Shown: piece by piece, positions 28,322 to 37,263 of the stretch | Numbering within the stretch: the stretch's first letter is position 1 | Layout: each line of letters begins with the position of its first letter | Assembly: GCA_965233705.1 (NCBI GenBank) | Contig: CBDDTF010000002.1 | Location: forward strand, 186,001 to 250,000 | Length of the DNA stretch: 64,000 nucleotides | Reading direction: 5' to 3' | DNA from: Algihabitans sp965233705 | Lineage (GTDB): Bacteria > Pseudomonadota > Alphaproteobacteria > Kiloniellales > DSM-21159 | Notes under the pieces: generated by a model | Databases searched by the model: none | Told to the model about the DNA's origin: nothing | The model's input: the letters and a program-made list of their open reading frames with translations, nothing else | Translations under genes and position numbers: made by a program

Positions 28322-28681
28322 ATGATCGCCGTGATCTTCGAGCTCACCCCCAAGCCGGGCCGGCGCGACGACTACCTGGCGATGGCCGCCGAGCTGCGCC
28401 CGCTGCTCGAGCAGGCCGACGGCTTCATCTCGATCGAGCGGTTCGAGAGCCTGTCGCAGCCGGGCAAGCTGCTCTCCCTGTCGATCTGGCGCGACGAGGC
28501 GGCGGTGCGCGCCTGGCGCTGCACCGGCCAGCACCGCGCGGCGCAGGCCTGCGGCCGGGCCGAGCTCTTCAGCGACTACCGCCTGCGCGTGGCCGGGATC
28601 ATCCGCGACTATGGCCTGGCCGAGCGCGACCAGGCGCCGGCGGATTCCCGCGCGCTGCACGACGCGGCCAGCGAGTTCTGA
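28322..28681 (+). CDS. antibiotic biosynthesis monooxygenase (ABM) domain protein
   Basis: The 119-residue protein has the ABM ferredoxin-like fold: IAVIFELTPKPGRRDDYLAMAAELRPLLEQADGFISIERFES is the conserved first half, and LSIWRDEAAVRAWRCTGQHRAAQACGR the second. Members range from small monooxygenases to haem-degrading enzymes and many have no known substrate. It follows the lipoprotein gene by 25 bases in the same direction, so may be cotranscribed, without an obvious functional link. Confidence 0.88.
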   Translation: MIAVIFELTPKPGRRDDYLAMAAELRPLLEQADGFISIERFESLSQPGKLLSLSIWRDEAAVRAWRCTGQHRAAQACGRAELFSDYRLRVAGIIRDYGLAERDQAPADSRALHDAASEF

Positions 28682-28795
28682 GCCGCGCCGGCGCAGCGGT
28701 ACGGCGGCCGGTGCGGCGGCAGGCGCCGTGAGAAAGCGGGGACGCCGGGGACAGCGGCTTTGACGGGGGCCGCGGGCGCTGATACTTCAAACCCC

Positions 28796-29458
28796 ATGCA
28801 GCAGCCCGTCCGCATCGCCCCCTCGATCCTCTCCGCCGATTTCGCCCGCCTGGGCGAGGAAGTGCGCGCGCTCGACGCCGCCGGCGCCGACTACATCCAC
28901 GTCGACGTGATGGACGGCCACTTCGTGCCGAACATCACCCTCGGCCCGCAGGTGGTCGCCGCGCTGCGGCCCCATTCGGCCAAGCCCTTCGACGTGCACC
29001 TGATGATCGCGCCGGCCGACCCCTACATCGAGGCCTTCGCCGAGGCCGGGGCCGACATCCTGACGGTGCACCCGGAGGCCGGGGCCCACCTGCACCGCAC
29101 GCTGCAGCTCATCAAGGCCTGCGGCAAGAAGGCCGGCGTCTCGCTCAACCCCGCCACGCCGGTCTCGGTGGTCGAGCCGGTGCTGGACCTGCTCGACCTG
29201 ATCCTGGTGATGAGCGTCAATCCGGGCTTCGGCGGCCAGAAGTTCATCCCCCAGGCCCTGGACAAGCTCAGCGCCCTGCGCCGCCTGATCGACGAGAGCG
29301 GCCGCGCCATCGACCTGGAGGTCGACGGCGGCATCAACCGCGAGACCGCGCCCCAGGCGATCGCCGCCGGCGCCGACCTGCTGGTTGCCGGCACCGCGAC
29401 CTTCGCCGGCGGCCCCGGGGCCTACGCCGACAATATCCGCGCCCTGCGCGGCGCCTGA
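28796..29458 (+). CDS. rpe: ribulose-phosphate 3-epimerase
   Basis: Rpe interconverts ribulose-5-phosphate and xylulose-5-phosphate in the pentose phosphate pathway. The 220-residue TIM barrel shows IAPSILSADFARLGEEVRAL at the start, the metal-site HVDVMDGHFVPNIT segment, FDVHLMI, ILVMSVNPGFGGQKFI and EVDGGINRETAPQAIAAGAD with the phosphate-binding GG. Start at ATG 28796 fits the family. The heparinase-like gene follows after 25 bases. Confidence 0.96.
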   Translation: MQQPVRIAPSILSADFARLGEEVRALDAAGADYIHVDVMDGHFVPNITLGPQVVAALRPHSAKPFDVHLMIAPADPYIEAFAEAGADILTVHPEAGAHLHRTLQLIKACGKKAGVSLNPATPVSVVEPVLDLLDLILVMSVNPGFGGQKFIPQALDKLSALRRLIDESGRAIDLEVDGGINRETAPQAIAAGADLLVAGTATFAGGPGAYADNIRALRGA

Positions 29459-29483
29459 CGCCTGGGACGGAGGGGTGGCGGCG

Positions 29484-31244
29484 ATGGGCGAGCGCAGCGC
29501 AGGCGGCTCCCCGCTCCGGCCCGCCGCCGGCAGCCGCCCCGGCGGCCGCGGGCGCGCGCCCGGCCGGCTCGACCGCTGGCGCCGGCTCTGGAGCCTGCCG
29601 CGCCCGCTGCTGCTCGGCCGCCTGGCCTACGCCGCCAAGCAGCCGCTGTTCGGCCTGCCGCTCTACGACTGGACCCTGGGCGGCTGTGACTCGGTCACGC
29701 CCGAGGCGACGCCGCCCGACCCCTGGCCCGGCGACGTCGAGGCCGGCGCCGATCTGCTGGAGGGGCGCTGGCGCCTGGCCGGCCAGACCCTGCTCGATCC
29801 CGCGCCCTTCTGGCGGCCGGCCGAGGCCGAGGCCGCCTGGCTGGAGGAGCTGCACGGCTTCGCCTGGCTGCGCGACCTGCGTGCCACGGCCGGCGACGCG
29901 GCGCGCCGGCGCGCGCGCGAGCTGACCGAGAGCTGGCTGGCCGAGCACCACCGCTTCGATCCGGTGGCCTGGGCGCCGCTGACCGCCTCGCGCCGCCTGT
30001 CCCACTGGCTCGGGCAGTGGGACTTCTTCGCCGCCAGCGGCGAGAGCGAGTTTCGCCGCGCCCTGCTCGACTCCACCGCCCGCCAGGCCCGCCACCTGGC
30101 CCGGGTGCTGCCGGCCGGGCTGGCCGGCTCCGACCTGGTGCTGGCGCTGCGCGGCCTGATCCTGGCCGGCGCCTGCCTGCCGGGGCGGCGCGACCTGATG
30201 CGCCGCGGCCTGGCGCTGCTGGAGGGCGAGCTGGCCCGCCAGATCCTGCCCGACGGCGGCCAGGCCGAGCGCAGCCCGGCCCGCCACCTGGCGATGCTGC
30301 GCGACCTGATCGACCTGCGCGCCACGCTGCACGCCGCCGGCCAGGAGGTGCCGCCCAACCTGGTCAGCGCGATCGAGACCATGGCGCCGATGCTGCGGCT
30401 CTACCAGCACGGCGACGGCGGCCTGGCGCTGTTCAACGGCACCGCCGCCGAGCAGGGCTTCAAGGTCGATCTGGTGCTGCAGCGGGCCAACGCCCGGCGC
30501 CGGCCGCGCATGTCGGCGCCGCAAAGCGGTTTCCAGCGGCTGCAGAGCGGACGCACCCTGGCGATTCTGGACGCCGGGCCGCCGCCGCCGCCGGGCTACG
30601 ACCAGGGCGCCCACGCCGGCACCCTGGCGCTGGAGGTCTCGGTGGCGCGCGAGCGCATGATCGTCAACTGCGGCCCCGGCGCCGCCGAGCTGCCGGCGGC
30701 CTACCGGAGCCTGCTGCGCGGCACGCCGGCCCACTCGACCCTGACCCTGGGCGACGTCAACTCCTCGCCGCTGGGACGCGGCGGCGGCGTCGCCACCCGC
30801 GCGGCCACCCCCTACTGCGAGCGCGACGAGACCGACGGCGCGATCTGGGTCGAGGCGGCGCACGACGGCTACGTCCAGCGCTTCGGCCTGCGCCACGTCC
30901 GCCGGCTCTACCTCAGCGCCGGCGGCGAGGACCTGCGCGGCGAGGACCGGCTGGCGCCGGCCGGACCGGCGGGGCCGGCGCGCGAGGTGCGCTTCGCGGT
31001 GCGCTTCCACCTGCACCCCGAGGTGCGCGCCAACCTGCTGGCCGGCGGCGGCGTGCTGCTGCGCCTGGCCAAGGCCGGCGGCTGGCGCCTGCGGGCCGCC
31101 GGCGCCGAGGTCAGCCTGGAGGACTCGGTCTATCACGGCGGCGGCACCGAGCGCCGCAGCCAACAGGTGGTGCTGTCCGGCCGCTGCCCGCCCGAGGGAC
31201 TGACGGTGAAATGGGCCCTGCGCCGCGAAACCGCCCGCAAGTAG
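29484..31244 (+). CDS. heparinase II/III family protein
   Basis: The 586-residue protein has an N-terminal alpha/alpha toroid region (about residues 20-330, with DRWRRLWSLPRPLLLGRLAYAAKQPLFGLP and LTASRRLSHWLGQWDFFAASG) and a C-terminal beta-sandwich heparinase II/III domain (SGFQRLQSGRTLAILDAGPPPPPG through GPAREVRFAVRFHLHPEV). In alphaproteobacteria a heparinase-like gene is often found near purH and rpe, and its true substrate is unknown. I chose ATG 29484, after GGAGGGGTGGCG. GTG 29475 is a possible alternative. Confidence 0.87.
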   Translation: MGERSAGGSPLRPAAGSRPGGRGRAPGRLDRWRRLWSLPRPLLLGRLAYAAKQPLFGLPLYDWTLGGCDSVTPEATPPDPWPGDVEAGADLLEGRWRLAGQTLLDPAPFWRPAEAEAAWLEELHGFAWLRDLRATAGDAARRRARELTESWLAEHHRFDPVAWAPLTASRRLSHWLGQWDFFAASGESEFRRALLDSTARQARHLARVLPAGLAGSDLVLALRGLILAGACLPGRRDLMRRGLALLEGELARQILPDGGQAERSPARHLAMLRDLIDLRATLHAAGQEVPPNLVSAIETMAPMLRLYQHGDGGLALFNGTAAEQGFKVDLVLQRANARRRPRMSAPQSGFQRLQSGRTLAILDAGPPPPPGYDQGAHAGTLALEVSVARERMIVNCGPGAAELPAAYRSLLRGTPAHSTLTLGDVNSSPLGRGGGVATRAATPYCERDETDGAIWVEAAHDGYVQRFGLRHVRRLYLSAGGEDLRGEDRLAPAGPAGPAREVRFAVRFHLHPEVRANLLAGGGVLLRLAKAGGWRLRAAGAEVSLEDSVYHGGGTERRSQQVVLSGRCPPEGLTVKWALRRETARK

Positions 31245-31519
31245 GGCGCCGCGCCCGGGGCGCGGCGCCGTCTTGCGCGCGCGGCGTTGCGCGGCGCGGG
31301 GAGAGCGTGTAGGTCAGCCAGCCGTAGCCGGGCCGGGGCGCCGCGGCCGATGCCGCCCGCCGGCGGCCGTGGCCGCCTTGCGCGCCGGCCCTTCCCGCGC
31401 CACTCGAGGACGCCTTCGACCTTGCGCCAGCCGCCCGTCACCGCCGCCCGTCCCGCCGCCCTTCTCGCCTGCACCGCCCGCCCGGCGAGCGGACCGCGCG
31501 GCCGCAGGACGCACGCGAC

Positions 31520-32578
31520 ATGAGCGGACCAACCGCCGACGCGGCCGCGCTGCTGTCCGGCGTGCCGCCGCTGGCTGTCGCGCTGGCCGCGGCGGGCCTG
31601 CTGGCGCTCTTCGTCCACTGGGCGCTCGGGCGGCTGCTGCCGCACCTGCGCGCGCTGGCGCTGGACAGGCCCAACGCGCGCTCCAGCCACAGCCAGCCGA
31701 CGCCGCGCGGCGGCGGGCTGCCGATCGTCGCGGGGCTGGTGGCGCTGCTCGCCCTCTGGGGCCTCGCGCTCGGCGGCGGCGGGCTGCCCGGCCTCTGGTC
31801 GGTGCTGATTGCCACCGCGCTGCTGGCCGCCGTGTCCTGGAAGGACGACCGCGCCAGCCTGCCGGCCGGCCTGCGCCTGGGGGTGCAGCTCGCCGCCGTG
31901 CTGCTGGCGATCGGCGGCATGGTCGGCGCGCCACCGCTGACCCAGGGGCTGCTGCCGCTCTGGGCCGACCTGCTGGTCACGGCGCTCGCCTGGCTGTGGT
32001 TCGTCAACCTGTTCAACTTCATGGACGGCATCGACGGCCTGTCGGTCGTCGAGACGGCCTCGATCGCGCTGGGCGTGGCGCTGCTCGGCTGGTTGGGCGG
32101 CTGGCCGCCGGCGATCCTGGCGCTGGCGCTGTTCCTGCTCGCCGGCATGGCCGGCTTCCTGCCTTGGAACTGGCAGCCGGCGCAGGTCTTCCTGGGCGAC
32201 GTCGGCTCGGTGCCGCTCGGCTTCCTGCTCGGCTGGCTGCTGGTCCTGGCCGCCGGCCAGGGCGCCTGGGCCGCCGCGCTGATCCTGCCGGCCTACTACT
32301 GGGCCGACGCCACCACCACCCTGCTGCTGCGCCTGGCGCGCGGCGAGCGGCCCTGGCAGGCCCACCGCAGCCACGCCTACCAGCGCGCGGTGCAGCGCGG
32401 CCTGAGCCACGCCGCCTGCAGCCGGGCGGTCGCCGGGGTCAACCTGCTGCTGCTGGCGCTGGCGCTGGCGGCGGAGCTCTGGCAGCCCTGGATTCCGCTG
32501 ACCGCCGCCGCCGCGCTGACCGCCGGCTTCCTGGTCTGGCTGCGGGGTGGCGTTGCGCGGCGGCCCGATTCGGTGTAG
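31520..32578 (+). CDS. glycosyltransferase family 4, WecA/MraY-like polyprenyl-phosphate sugar-phosphate transferase
   Basis: This membrane enzyme transfers a sugar-1-phosphate from a UDP-sugar to a polyprenyl phosphate carrier, the first step of O-antigen or exopolysaccharide assembly. The 352-residue protein has about ten helices, with DRPNARSSHSQPTPRGGG in the first cytoplasmic loop, the NLFNFMDGIDGLSVVE catalytic motif, QVFLGDVGSVPLGFLL and the C-terminal HRSHAYQRAVQRGL motif. These match the WecA/WbpL group more than MraY. It precedes purH by 96 bases in the same direction. Confidence 0.9.
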   Translation: MSGPTADAAALLSGVPPLAVALAAAGLLALFVHWALGRLLPHLRALALDRPNARSSHSQPTPRGGGLPIVAGLVALLALWGLALGGGGLPGLWSVLIATALLAAVSWKDDRASLPAGLRLGVQLAAVLLAIGGMVGAPPLTQGLLPLWADLLVTALAWLWFVNLFNFMDGIDGLSVVETASIALGVALLGWLGGWPPAILALALFLLAGMAGFLPWNWQPAQVFLGDVGSVPLGFLLGWLLVLAAGQGAWAAALILPAYYWADATTTLLLRLARGERPWQAHRSHAYQRAVQRGLSHAACSRAVAGVNLLLLALALAAELWQPWIPLTAAAALTAGFLVWLRGGVARRPDSV

Positions 32579-32674
32579 CCCCACACCCCCGCCCTCCGGC
32601 GGGGCGGGCGCGGGCGCAGGCCGCCCAAGGCGCCGTCACGACCGAGCAGCAGGACCGACCGGCAGGACCCACCG

Positions 32675-34279
32675 ATGAGCAGCGCTTCCGAGACCCAGAC
32701 CAACCCCGATGCCTCGCTCGACCTGGTGCCGCTGCGCCGCGCGCTGCTCAGCGTCTCCGACAAGACCGGCCTGATCGAGCTGGCGCACGGCCTGCACGCG
32801 CAGGGCGTCGAGCTGATCTCGACCGGCGGCACCGCCAAGGCGATCGCCGAGGCCGGCCTGCCGGTGCAGGAGGTGGCCGAGGCGACCGGCTTTCCCGAGA
32901 TTCTCGACGGCCGGGTCAAGACCCTGCATCCGCGGGTCCACGGCGGCCTGCTGGGCAAGCGGCTGGACCCGACCCACGCCGCCCAGATGGCGCAGCACGG
33001 CATCCAGCAGATCGACCTGCTGGTGGTGAACCTCTATCCCTTTCGCGAGACCGTGGCGCGCGGCGCCGACGCGGACTCCTGCATCGAGAACATCGACATC
33101 GGCGGGCCGGCGATGATCCGCGCCGCGGCCAAGAACCACACCGCCGTCGCCGTGCTGACCGACCCGCAGGACTATGGCGCGCTGCTGGCCGAGCTGGAGG
33201 CCGAGCAGGGCCAGACCAGCGTCGCGCTGCGCCGGCGCCTGGCCGCCGCCGCCTTCGCCCACACCGCCGGCTACGACGCCGCCGTGTCCGGCTGGTTCGC
33301 CCAGCAGATCGACGACCCCCTGCCCAAGGAGCTGTCCCTGGCCGGCGCGCGCGTGGAGATGCTGCGCTACGGCGAGAACCCCCACCAGCAGGCCGCCTTC
33401 TACCACGCCGGCTCGTCGCGGCCGGGCGTGGCCACGGCCGAGCAGTTGCAGGGCAAGCAGCTCAGCTACAACAACATCAACGACACCGACGCCGCCTTCG
33501 AGCTGGTCGCCGAGTTCACGCGCCCGGCGGTGGCGATCATCAAGCACGCCAACCCCTGCGGCGTGGCCGAGGGACGCAACGTCACCGAGGCCTACGAGAA
33601 GGCGCTGGCCTGCGACCCGGTCAGCGCCTTCGGCGGCATCATCGCGCTCAACCGCACGCTCAACGCCGCGACGGCCGAGAAGATCGCCGAGCTGTTCGCC
33701 GAGGTGGTGATCGCGCCCGACGTCAACGCCGCCGCGCGCAAGGTGCTGGCCGCCAAGAAGAACCTGCGGGTGCTGGTGACCGGCGACCTGCCCGACCCCG
33801 GCGCGCTGGGCCTCAGCGCCAAGACCGTGGCCGGCGGCCTGCTGGTGCAGCAGCGCGACTTCGGCCGCATCGGCGAGAAGCAGCTCAAGACCGTGACCAA
33901 GCGCAAGCCGAGCCGGCAGGAGATCGCCGACCTGCTGTTCGCCTTCCGGGTCGCCAAGCACGTCAAGTCCAACGCCATCGTCTACGCCCGCGGCGGCGCC
34001 ACCATCGGCATCGGCGCCGGCCAGATGAGCCGCGTCGACTCCGCGCGGATCGCCGCCATCAAGGCCGAGCAGGCCTTCGGCGCCGGCGCCGGCCAGGGCT
34101 GCGCGGTGGCCTCCGATGCCTTCTTCCCCTTCGCCGACGGCCTGCTGGCCGCGGTCGAGGCCGGCGCCACGGCGGTGATCCAGCCCGGCGGCTCGGTGCG
34201 CGACCAGGAGGTGATCGAGGCCGCCGACGAGGCCGGCCTGGCCATGGTCTTCACCGGCATGCGCCACTTCCGCCACTGA
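32675..34279 (+). CDS. purH: bifunctional AICAR formyltransferase / IMP cyclohydrolase
   Basis: PurH carries out the last two steps of IMP synthesis. The 534-residue protein has the N-terminal MGS-like cyclohydrolase domain (ALLSVSDKTGLIELAHGLHA, ELISTGGTAKAI, GRVKTLHPRVHGGLL) and the AICAR transformylase domain with RYGENPHQQAAFY, IKHANPCGVAEG, DPVSAFGGIIALN and VVTG-type segments, ending SDAFFPFADGLLAA and MRHFRH. Length and order of motifs are normal. It is followed by a 10-base tandem repeat and leuD. Confidence 0.97.
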   Translation: MSSASETQTNPDASLDLVPLRRALLSVSDKTGLIELAHGLHAQGVELISTGGTAKAIAEAGLPVQEVAEATGFPEILDGRVKTLHPRVHGGLLGKRLDPTHAAQMAQHGIQQIDLLVVNLYPFRETVARGADADSCIENIDIGGPAMIRAAAKNHTAVAVLTDPQDYGALLAELEAEQGQTSVALRRRLAAAAFAHTAGYDAAVSGWFAQQIDDPLPKELSLAGARVEMLRYGENPHQQAAFYHAGSSRPGVATAEQLQGKQLSYNNINDTDAAFELVAEFTRPAVAIIKHANPCGVAEGRNVTEAYEKALACDPVSAFGGIIALNRTLNAATAEKIAELFAEVVIAPDVNAAARKVLAAKKNLRVLVTGDLPDPGALGLSAKTVAGGLLVQQRDFGRIGEKQLKTVTKRKPSRQEIADLLFAFRVAKHVKSNAIVYARGGATIGIGAGQMSRVDSARIAAIKAEQAFGAGAGQGCAVASDAFFPFADGLLAAVEAGATAVIQPGGSVRDQEVIEAADEAGLAMVFTGMRHFRH

Positions 34280-34307
34280 GCCGGTCCGGGCTGTCCCGGG
34301 CGAAGTC

Positions 34308-34338
34308 GGGGCGCACGGGGCGCACGGGGCGCACGGGG
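34308..34338. repeat. 10-bp tandem repeat between purH and leuD
   Basis: The unit GGGGCGCACG is repeated three times in the purH-leuD gap. The gap of 185 bases otherwise shows no gene; a GAGAGGCACG ribosome-binding region precedes leuD. Confidence 0.75.
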
Positions 34339-34464
34339 CCCGCGGCGCATAGCGCCCTCCCGCCGCCGTGCGTTGAGCGGGCGCGCGCTTTGCGCTACAC
34401 CCTCGCCGGAGCTTGTGCGGCCCGCCGCGGTGGCGGTGGGGTCGGAGCGGATGCGAGAGGCACG

Positions 34465-35073
34465 ATGGAAAAGTTCACCAAGCTGACGTCGGTGGCGGCC
34501 CCCCTGCCGCTGACCAACGTCGACACCGACATGATCATCCCGGCGCGCTTCCTGAAGACGATCAAGCGCACCGGCCTGTCCGAGGGGCTGTTCTACGCCC
34601 TGCGCCACGACGACGCGGGCAAGCCGGTCGACTTCGTGCTCGACCACCCGGCCTACAAGGACGCCAAGATCCTGGTGGTCGGCGCCAACTTCGGCTGCGG
34701 CTCCTCGCGCGAGCACGCGCCCTGGGCGCTGCTGGACGCCGGCATCCGCTGCATCATCGGCCCCAGCTTCGCTGACATCTTCTACAACAACTGCTTCAAG
34801 AACGGCATCCTGCCGATCGTGCTGCCGCAGGCGCAGGTCGACAAGCTGATGGACGACGCCCAGCGCGGCGCCAACGCCACGGTGACGGTGGATCTGGAGA
34901 ACCAGACCATCCAGGGCCCGGACGGCGGCACCATCGAGTTCGAGATCGATCCCTTCCGCAAGCACTGCCTGCTGAACGGCCTCGACGACATCGGCCTGAC
35001 GCTGGAAAAGGCGCCGCAGATCGACAGCTTCGAGGCGCGGCAGAAGACCAGCCAGCCCTGGCTCTACGCCTAG
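34465..35073 (+). CDS. leuD: 3-isopropylmalate dehydratase small subunit
   Basis: LeuD is the swivel domain of isopropylmalate isomerase in leucine biosynthesis and works with LeuC. The 202-residue protein shows LPLTNVDTDMIIPARFLKTI near the start, GANFGCGSSREHAPWALLDAGI in the middle, SFADIFYNNCFKNGILPIVL and the C-terminal DPFRKHCLLNGLDDIGLTL. ATG 34465 is fixed by the conserved MEKFTKLTSVAAPLP start. leuB follows after 137 bases, but leuC is not in this window. Confidence 0.97.
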   Translation: MEKFTKLTSVAAPLPLTNVDTDMIIPARFLKTIKRTGLSEGLFYALRHDDAGKPVDFVLDHPAYKDAKILVVGANFGCGSSREHAPWALLDAGIRCIIGPSFADIFYNNCFKNGILPIVLPQAQVDKLMDDAQRGANATVTVDLENQTIQGPDGGTIEFEIDPFRKHCLLNGLDDIGLTLEKAPQIDSFEARQKTSQPWLYA

Positions 35074-35210
35074 CGCCAGCCGGGTTCACGCGCTTATCGC
35101 GACGCGGCGCCCGGGCGCCGCATCCCTCCGCGCCCTTTCGCACGGCCGCCGCGGCAGAGGTCGCCGGCCCCGAAGGGCCGCAGCACGACAGGACGAGGAC
35201 AGACCCCACC

Positions 35211-36323
35211 ATGGTTGCGAACAAAAGCCTGCTGATCCTGCCCGGCGACGGCATCGGCCCCGAGGTGATGGGCCAGGTGCGCCGCGTGGTCGACTGGATG
35301 GACAAGCGCCGCGCGGTCAGCTTCGACGTCGCCGAGGACCTGGTCGGCGGCGCCGCCATCGACGCCCACGGCGTGCCGCTGACCGACGCGACCATGGAGA
35401 AGGCGCAGGGCGTCGACGCCGTGCTGCTGGGCGCCGTCGGCGGCCCCAAGTGGGACGAGCTGCCCTTCGAGCAGAAGCCCGAGCGCGGCCTGCTGCGCCT
35501 GCGCAAGGAGCTGGAGCTCTACGCCAACCTGCGCCCGGCGATCTGCTTCGAGGCGCTGGTCGAGGCCTCCACCCTCAAGCCGGAAGTGGTCTCCGGCCTC
35601 GACATCATGATCGTGCGCGAGCTGACCGGCGGCACCTACTTCGGCGAGCCGCGCGGGATCTTCGACCTGCCCAACGGCGAGCGCAAGGGCGTCAACACCC
35701 AGGTCTACACGACCCACGAGATCCGCCGCGTCGCCGCCGTCGCCTTCGAGCTGGCGCGCAAGCGCCAGGGCCGCGTCTGCTCGTCGGAAAAGGCCAACGT
35801 CATGGAGTCCGGCGTGCTCTGGCGCGAGGAGGTGACCAAGCTGCACGGCGAGGCCTACTCCGACGTGGAGCTGTCGCACATGTATGCCGACAACTGCGGC
35901 ATGCAGCTCGTGCGCAATCCCAAGCAGTTCGACGTGATCGTCACCGACAACCTGTTCGGCGACCTGCTGTCGGACGTCGCCGCCATGCTGACCGGCTCGC
36001 TGGGCATGCTGCCCTCGGCCTCGCTCGGCGATCCCGACGAGACCGGCCGCCGCAAGGCGCTCTACGAGCCGGTGCACGGCTCGGCCCCCGACATCGCCGG
36101 CGACGGCAAGGCCAACCCCATCGCCACGCTCATGTCCTTCGCCATGTGCCTGCGCTACAGCTTCGACCTGGGCGAGGACGCCGACCTGATCGAGGCCGCC
36201 GTCAAGGCGGTGCTGGCCAGCGGCGTGCGCACCGGCGATATCATGTCCCCGGGCTGCACCCTGGTCTCCACCGAGGCCATGGGCGACGCCCTGCTGGCCG
36301 AGCTGGACAAGCGCGCGGCCTGA
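35211..36323 (+). CDS. leuB: 3-isopropylmalate dehydrogenase
   Basis: LeuB oxidises and decarboxylates 3-isopropylmalate in leucine biosynthesis. The 370-residue protein has LLILPGDGIGPEVMGQVRRV at the start, LLGAVGGPKWDELP, RPAICFEALVEASTLKPEVV, the Tyr/metal region YSDVELSHMYADNCGMQL, VTDNLFGDLLSDVAAMLTGSLG and EPVHGSAPDIAGDGKANPIAT. It follows leuD. Just after the stop lies a 15-base tandem repeat. Confidence 0.97.
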   Translation: MVANKSLLILPGDGIGPEVMGQVRRVVDWMDKRRAVSFDVAEDLVGGAAIDAHGVPLTDATMEKAQGVDAVLLGAVGGPKWDELPFEQKPERGLLRLRKELELYANLRPAICFEALVEASTLKPEVVSGLDIMIVRELTGGTYFGEPRGIFDLPNGERKGVNTQVYTTHEIRRVAAVAFELARKRQGRVCSSEKANVMESGVLWREEVTKLHGEAYSDVELSHMYADNCGMQLVRNPKQFDVIVTDNLFGDLLSDVAAMLTGSLGMLPSASLGDPDETGRRKALYEPVHGSAPDIAGDGKANPIATLMSFAMCLRYSFDLGEDADLIEAAVKAVLASGVRTGDIMSPGCTLVSTEAMGDALLAELDKRAA

Positions 36324-36324
36324 G

Positions 36325-36398
36325 ACCTGGTGGCCTGGGACCTGGTGGCCTGGGACCTGGTGGCCTGGGACCTGGTGGCCTGGGACCTGGTGGCCCGA
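36325..36398. repeat. 15-bp tandem repeat directly after leuB
   Basis: The unit ACCTGGTGGCCTGGG is repeated nearly five times, beginning two bases after the leuB stop codon. It is outside any gene I accept. The period is a multiple of three and long proteins could be read through it on both strands, but none has other support. Confidence 0.9.
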
Positions 36399-36548
36399 GG
36401 CCGCAGGCCGGCGCCGCCGGTGGCCGCGCGACAGGCGGGCCGGCGGGCGGGCCGGCGAGGGACGCAAAAAATTCCCCATAATACCTATGGACCGGGAGCG
36501 GCGGCCGCCCTATCCTCTCTCCTAGCTTCATTGCTGGGAGATGTGGGA

Positions 36549-36719
36549 ATGCGCAAGATTGTTGCTGGCGGCTTGGCCGCCCTGGCGGTCACCGCCTTCG
36601 CTGCTCCGGCGCTGGCCGGCTGTATCGGCGGCAGCCATCAGACGGTGATGAGCGAGACCAAGACGAGCACCCAGACGGCCGAGGCGCCCTCCACGCCGAA
36701 GCCGGCGGAGTCGCGCTAA
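36549..36719 (+). CDS. small exported protein, 56 aa
   Basis: The product has a clear signal peptide, MRKIVAGGLAALAVTAFAAP followed by ALAG, with cleavage after ALA near residue 23. The mature part of about 33 residues is polar, rich in Thr, Ser, Lys and Pro (SHQTVMSETKTSTQTAEAPS), and carries one cysteine right after the cleavage site (GCIGG), which leaves a lipoprotein possible but without a good lipobox. GGGAG at 36536 and a -10-like CATAAT near 36478 lie upstream. I recognise only a small periplasmic hypothetical family. Confidence 0.75.
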   Translation: MRKIVAGGLAALAVTAFAAPALAGCIGGSHQTVMSETKTSTQTAEAPSTPKPAESR

Positions 36720-36729
36720 AGCGATTAGC

Positions 36730-36780
36730 GACCGTTTGGTTCCGCCTCGGCGCGTCCGCCGGTCGCGAAAAATCACTCTA
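36730..36780. repeat. dispersed intergenic hairpin, copy 4
   Basis: Outer arms GACCG (36730-36734) and CGGTC (36760-36764) enclose a degenerate inner stem with CGCC/GGCG, and the tail GCGAAAAATCACTCTA follows. Orientation is such that the tail lies on the right. The inner stem is less regular than in the other copies. Confidence 0.7.
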
Positions 36781-36808
36781 ACCCTTTGGTATAGAGCAGG
36801 TTTCTTGT

Positions 36809-36848
36809 GATCGGCGGACCCACGCTGTGGGTCCAAACGGTCGCAAAC
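36809..36848. repeat. dispersed intergenic hairpin, copy 5
   Basis: Outer arms GATCG/CGGTC enclose the perfect inner stem GGACCCAC/GTGGGTCC with loop GCT, and AAA separates the inner and outer 3' arms. It lies 45 bases beyond copy 4 in the same gap, so two family members are adjacent here. Confidence 0.8.
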
Positions 36849-36965
36849 CGCCCCGGGGCAACTGCTCGGCCCTGGCCGCGCGAAGCCGGCGGGCGCCGGA
36901 CCCCTGCGGGTTGGAAACAGCCGGAAGCTCCTCCACAGTCTCAGATGCCCTTCGGCTTGTTTCGG

Positions 36966-37002
36966 GAAGGCCGCCTCAGCCGGGGCGGCCTTCTTCCCTT
37001 GC
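36966..37002 (+). terminator. probable rho-independent terminator
   Basis: A perfect 10-base stem GAAGGCCGCC/GGCGGCCTTC with loop TCAGCCGG is followed by TTCCCTT on the plus strand. It would end plus-strand transcription from the small exported-protein gene. The T-run is interrupted, so strength is uncertain. Confidence 0.6.
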
Positions 37003-37065
37003 GCGGCCCGGCGTGCGCGGATGGCCCGGAGTGCGCGGGCGGCCCGCAGGGGCGCGGCGCGCCGG

Positions 37066-37242
37066 TCAGCGGGCCCGCAGACAGGCCGCGCGCTCCTCGC
37101 CATCGAGGCCCCGGCAGGGGTCGGCCGGGCCGGTCTCGCCGAGATGGCCCTTCCAGGCCAGCCAGCCGATCAGGGCGATCGCCGCCAGGGCCAGGGTGAG
37201 CAACACCTGGACAGGGCGGCGGCGGGTGCGGCGGGCGGGCAT
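37066..37242 (-). CDS. small single-helix membrane protein, 58 aa
   Basis: The 58-residue protein starts MPARRTRRRPVQVLLTLALA and continues into a hydrophobic helix ending IGWLAWKGH, then a short outer tail with two cysteines (DPCRGLDGEERAACLRAR) that could form a disulphide. The basic N-terminus predicts an inside-to-outside orientation. It begins 22 bases after the stop of the sulfotransferase gene on the same strand, so may be cotranscribed. I recognise no family; the call rests on composition, membrane topology and spacing. Confidence 0.65.
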   Translation of the reverse strand: MPARRTRRRPVQVLLTLALAAIALIGWLAWKGHLGETGPADPCRGLDGEERAACLRAR

Positions 37243-37263
37243 CGGCGGCGGTGCCTCCCGAGC

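Noticed and set aside
36330..36719. Longer version of the small exported protein starting inside the leuB tandem repeats
   Set aside because: The upstream extension would be repeat-encoded WDLVA units in front of a good signal peptide, and a ribosome-binding site lies directly before ATG 36549.
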